Positions 63,201 through 64,000 of a DNA stretch of 64,000 nucleotides are shown piece by piece. The DNA comes from Pseudomonadota bacterium (GTDB taxonomy: Bacteria > Myxococcota_A > Polyangia > Polyangiales > Polyangiaceae). The stretch spans positions 62,001-126,000 of the forward strand of contig JAFAER010000005.1 of NCBI GenBank assembly GCA_023423895.1, read 5' to 3'. Position 1 is the first letter of the stretch; every line of letters begins with the position of its first letter. Made by a program: the position numbers and the translations under genes. Under the pieces are notes generated by a model, which was not told the DNA's origin, made no database searches, and worked only from the letters and a program-made list of their open reading frames with translations.

Positions 63201-63478
63201 GCCCCGTCGCCGTCGAGGCCGAATGCGTCGGGGAGTCCGTGCGCTACCGCGTCGAGCTCCTCCTCGAAGGCAACAAGCTCACGTGGAAGAGCACGACGGA
63301 CGGCTTCACGATGAACCAGCTCATCGACGAGTCTCACTCCGAGCGAGGCACGCTCGAATTCGAGAGCGACGACGCTGGACGCGCCTTCGCCGACCTCGAG
63401 CTCCGAGCGCTCTCGCTCCGTGGCTTCCGTCGTCCGGCGCCCAAGAAGGCGGCGAAGCCGAAGACCAAGCGGCGTTGA
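60221..63478 (+). CDS. Large HEAT-like repeat protein with N-terminal SUKH-like region
   Basis: A 1085-residue cytoplasmic protein starting at ATG 60221. Residues ~25-165 (ATVYGWSPPAELGEWQAVA... and the aromatic strand ALTGLEMFGSDPCGDSCFVS) vaguely resemble SMI1/KNR4 (SUKH) domains, with the typical hydrophobic FIASYF near the end. A poly-Asp run (about 170-182) follows. From ~230 to 1000 the protein is helical with HEAT-like spacing, for example MAAFEQAIDELAVEDSRVEYVIEGLASS and TPALAALLELPHMSVEDRGFARITLRY. The C-terminus is Lys/Arg-rich. SUKH proteins include immunity factors, but a role here is not supported by any toxin gene. It ends near the SET gene, convergent. Confidence 0.78.
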   Translation: MKWTTKTFAGGHLSTVMALTMLTGKARERFVTRAGEPGTRDDSTREAFATVYGWSPPAELGEWQAVAKAYAKSAAEISDVWMLGDPISYARGLAKSFKLEKVLNAEDFWITALTGLEMFGSDPCGDSCFVSTLATGRDDGAEVHLLNHENGELDGGQFGSIANFIASYFSSSDDDDDDDDDGDDGHPWSTAASKYDEAFEQSRPSRPAWIAADQLFARSHWLMDLPTGEKGFELARKLGSAPSFAVWLEERPRLIEHPVLVHYWIMAHYFLGNVAACREAIAIGQKAPGRIAPALAALVEGLLEKPEKAAFGKLSAKALAKLCEAVRKNAPPELLDPAVAGTLTNERAAKNGSASREKVRARLAAGEDPWAIVAEHPHDVAVHDLALESLASSARDKKLASCIKEYFRERKCEAYNTWPYDSEKYDRRFNPVIAAAFRSGLRYDVDHPKAYAGITKTLGIADDDLAMAAFEQAIDELAVEDSRVEYVIEGLASSAHARAGALLERAALRFFATLEEARERNDKKAKEGPTLDNIFRVDSHFAEALRVALLRDDEIAVRLAEKTLTFRSNLQLFGTALGLAVSVLARRGRTSCLAWAQAYASMAVEQLSGSDWVDDIVQANLAECAIAIARLAPGDDAMAFLQERFAAERKHLRADLAIRGALLAGLLILEPKNTAYRGWVERLLGNRTGAFSIFSVLRGIEESGADIPASWVLPHVYASRTSLTATQTGEEVVQAAARRALSVLGAPPPPPYDDSDEYANRTPDEALPAAILRPDRHRLESVFERIRESNVVHPDIVANGGAVLRDLYAWSSDDWDRVDNRARVEGLRVMRLQGPAATPALAALLELPHMSVEDRGFARITLRYCGQEAVVRRWLQSASIDEVLAELTQPTPSSVAFPDLLAAHAVARIGERASEACLAAVERRLADAPRTSDYAGPGDPALTLLPFVVGTLGDDARTRLRSLAKGFDTYRSARAILLQAAKFEPQPLHFDWKGPVAVEAECVGESVRYRVELLLEGNKLTWKSTTDGFTMNQLIDESHSERGTLEFESDDAGRAFADLELRALSLRGFRRPAPKKAAKPKTKRR

Positions 63479-63558
63479 AGGCGCACCGTCGGGACGGAAG
63501 CCCCGACCGGCAACCCAACGCGACGGCAACGTCGTCGGCGACAGCGAGCTCGAACGTC

Positions 63559-63585
63559 GAGAGAACGGCCTTTCGCCGTTCTCTC
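63559..63585. terminator. Strong shared hairpin between convergent genes
   Basis: GAGAGAACGGC (63559-63569) pairs perfectly with GCCGTTCTCTC (63575-63585) around a 5-nt loop CTTTC. It lies between the stop of the HEAT-like gene (63478) and the stop of the SET gene (63605). Perfect 11-bp stem; no strong T-run. Confidence 0.8.
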
Positions 63586-63604
63586 ATTCGAGCCGACAGC
63601 TACG

Positions 63605-64000
63605 TCAGGCCGCGAGGCGCTTCGGCCGCGAAGCTGCCTTCTTCGTCGCCGTCTTGCCGCTTCTCTTCGCCTTGGCCTTGGCCTTGGCTTTGACCGTGGC
63701 TTTGGCTTTGGCCTTGGCCTTGGTCTTCTTCTTCGGCTTCTTCCGCGGCTCGAGCATCGTTCCCTGGCACTCCTCCGAGCCACAACGGCAGGCGAAGATC
63801 TGCTCGATGTCCGGCGGGTCGTCGGGCCCCCGGCTGATCATGTACTGGTAGACGATCTCTTCCCCCTCGCGGATCGTGCGGGTCGCCTCGATGAGGAGGC
63901 GCCCTTCATCGATGATGACCTCGCAGTTCGGATCGCACGAATGGTTGATGAACCGTGATTCGTTGCCGCCGACGCCGCCGTCGATGACCGTCTTCGCGTC
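63605..64000 (-). CDS. SET-domain protein with post-SET Cys motif and histone-H1-like tail (cut by window edge)
   Basis: The frame is open to the right edge; the N-terminal part is missing. The visible 131 residues contain the SET C-terminal signature SRFINHSCDPNCEV (NHSC motif, AdoMet/Lys binding), then GEEIVYQY and a post-SET motif CRCGSEEC. These are the hallmarks of SET lysine methyltransferases. The last ~50 residues are a basic tail of repeated KAKAKA and KKTKAK units with RSGKTATKKAASRPKRLAA, closely like histone H1 or bacterial HC1-type tails. Lys-rich tails also bind DNA, so the protein may be tethered to the nucleoid. SET proteins are rare in bacteria; substrate and direction of any transfer are unknown. 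Confidence 0.9.
   Translation of the reverse strand, partial: DAKTVIDGGVGGNESRFINHSCDPNCEVIIDEGRLLIEATRTIREGEEIVYQYMISRGPDDPPDIEQIFACRCGSEECQGTMLEPRKKPKKKTKAKAKAKATVKAKAKAKAKRSGKTATKKAASRPKRLAA

Overview
The window is high-GC, densely packed DNA with long uninterrupted coding frames. Many proteins carry a lipobox signal peptide followed by an Asp/Ala/Gly-rich linker. There are IgGFc-binding-like, RCC1-like and Cys-rich 'DCNGN..NGCET' proteins, ECF sigma/anti-sigma pairs, a protease with a MYXO-CTERM-like tail, and a SET-domain protein with a histone-H1-like tail. Together these point to a myxobacterium, most likely of the Polyangiales type (Labilithrix/Sandaracinus-like). This is inferred from gene content only. 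No rRNA, tRNA, CRISPR array, integrase or transposase was seen.

Layout. 1-9.9 kb: the 3' end of an IgGFc-binding-like lipoprotein gene cut by the window edge, a Uma2-family nuclease, unknown proteins, a repeat-rich gap (2.5-2.9 kb), a TIGR03790-type lipoprotein, further lipoproteins, a long-chain/isovaleryl-type acyl-CoA dehydrogenase and a ferritin-like lipoprotein. 9.9-19.7 kb: a repeat-rich gap with two matching hairpins, a CxxCH lipoprotein with knottin-like Cys repeats, a divergent MFS exporter/MarR pair with palindromic operators, a Cys-rich lipoprotein, a LamG lipoprotein, an alpha/beta hydrolase (a truncated relic of which lies at 12.6 kb), and an OmpR-type two-component system. 19.7-29.9 kb: an Omp85-like barrel, an M36 metalloprotease, a beta-propeller lipoprotein and an IgGFc-like lipoprotein. 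29.9-33.9 kb: a very large cytoplasmic HEAT/TPR/beta-propeller fusion.

The most striking part is 33.9-60 kb. A five-gene, translationally coupled lipoprotein operon occurs twice, on opposite strands and in the same order: Cys-rich protein, propeller 1, propeller 2, RCC1-like protein, IgGFc-binding-like protein (40808 to 33932 on minus, 46288 to 53060 on plus). Nearly every junction is an ATGA or GTGA overlap. Each operon is linked to an ECF sigma factor, a one-TM anti-sigma-like protein with a periplasmic TPR-like tail, and a beta-barrel-like outer-membrane protein. A third sigma/FecR/outer-membrane triad follows at 55.9-58.7 kb. A B12-binding-type radical SAM enzyme and a coupled esterase lie between the two diverging copies. 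The cut gene at the left edge and the pair at 25.5-29.7 kb are further relatives, so the family is being amplified locally. I infer an envelope-exposed multi-lipoprotein apparatus with dedicated cell-surface signalling; its function is unknown.

The right end has a 1085-residue HEAT-like protein, a strong shared hairpin, and the C-terminal half of a SET-domain methyltransferase running off the window.
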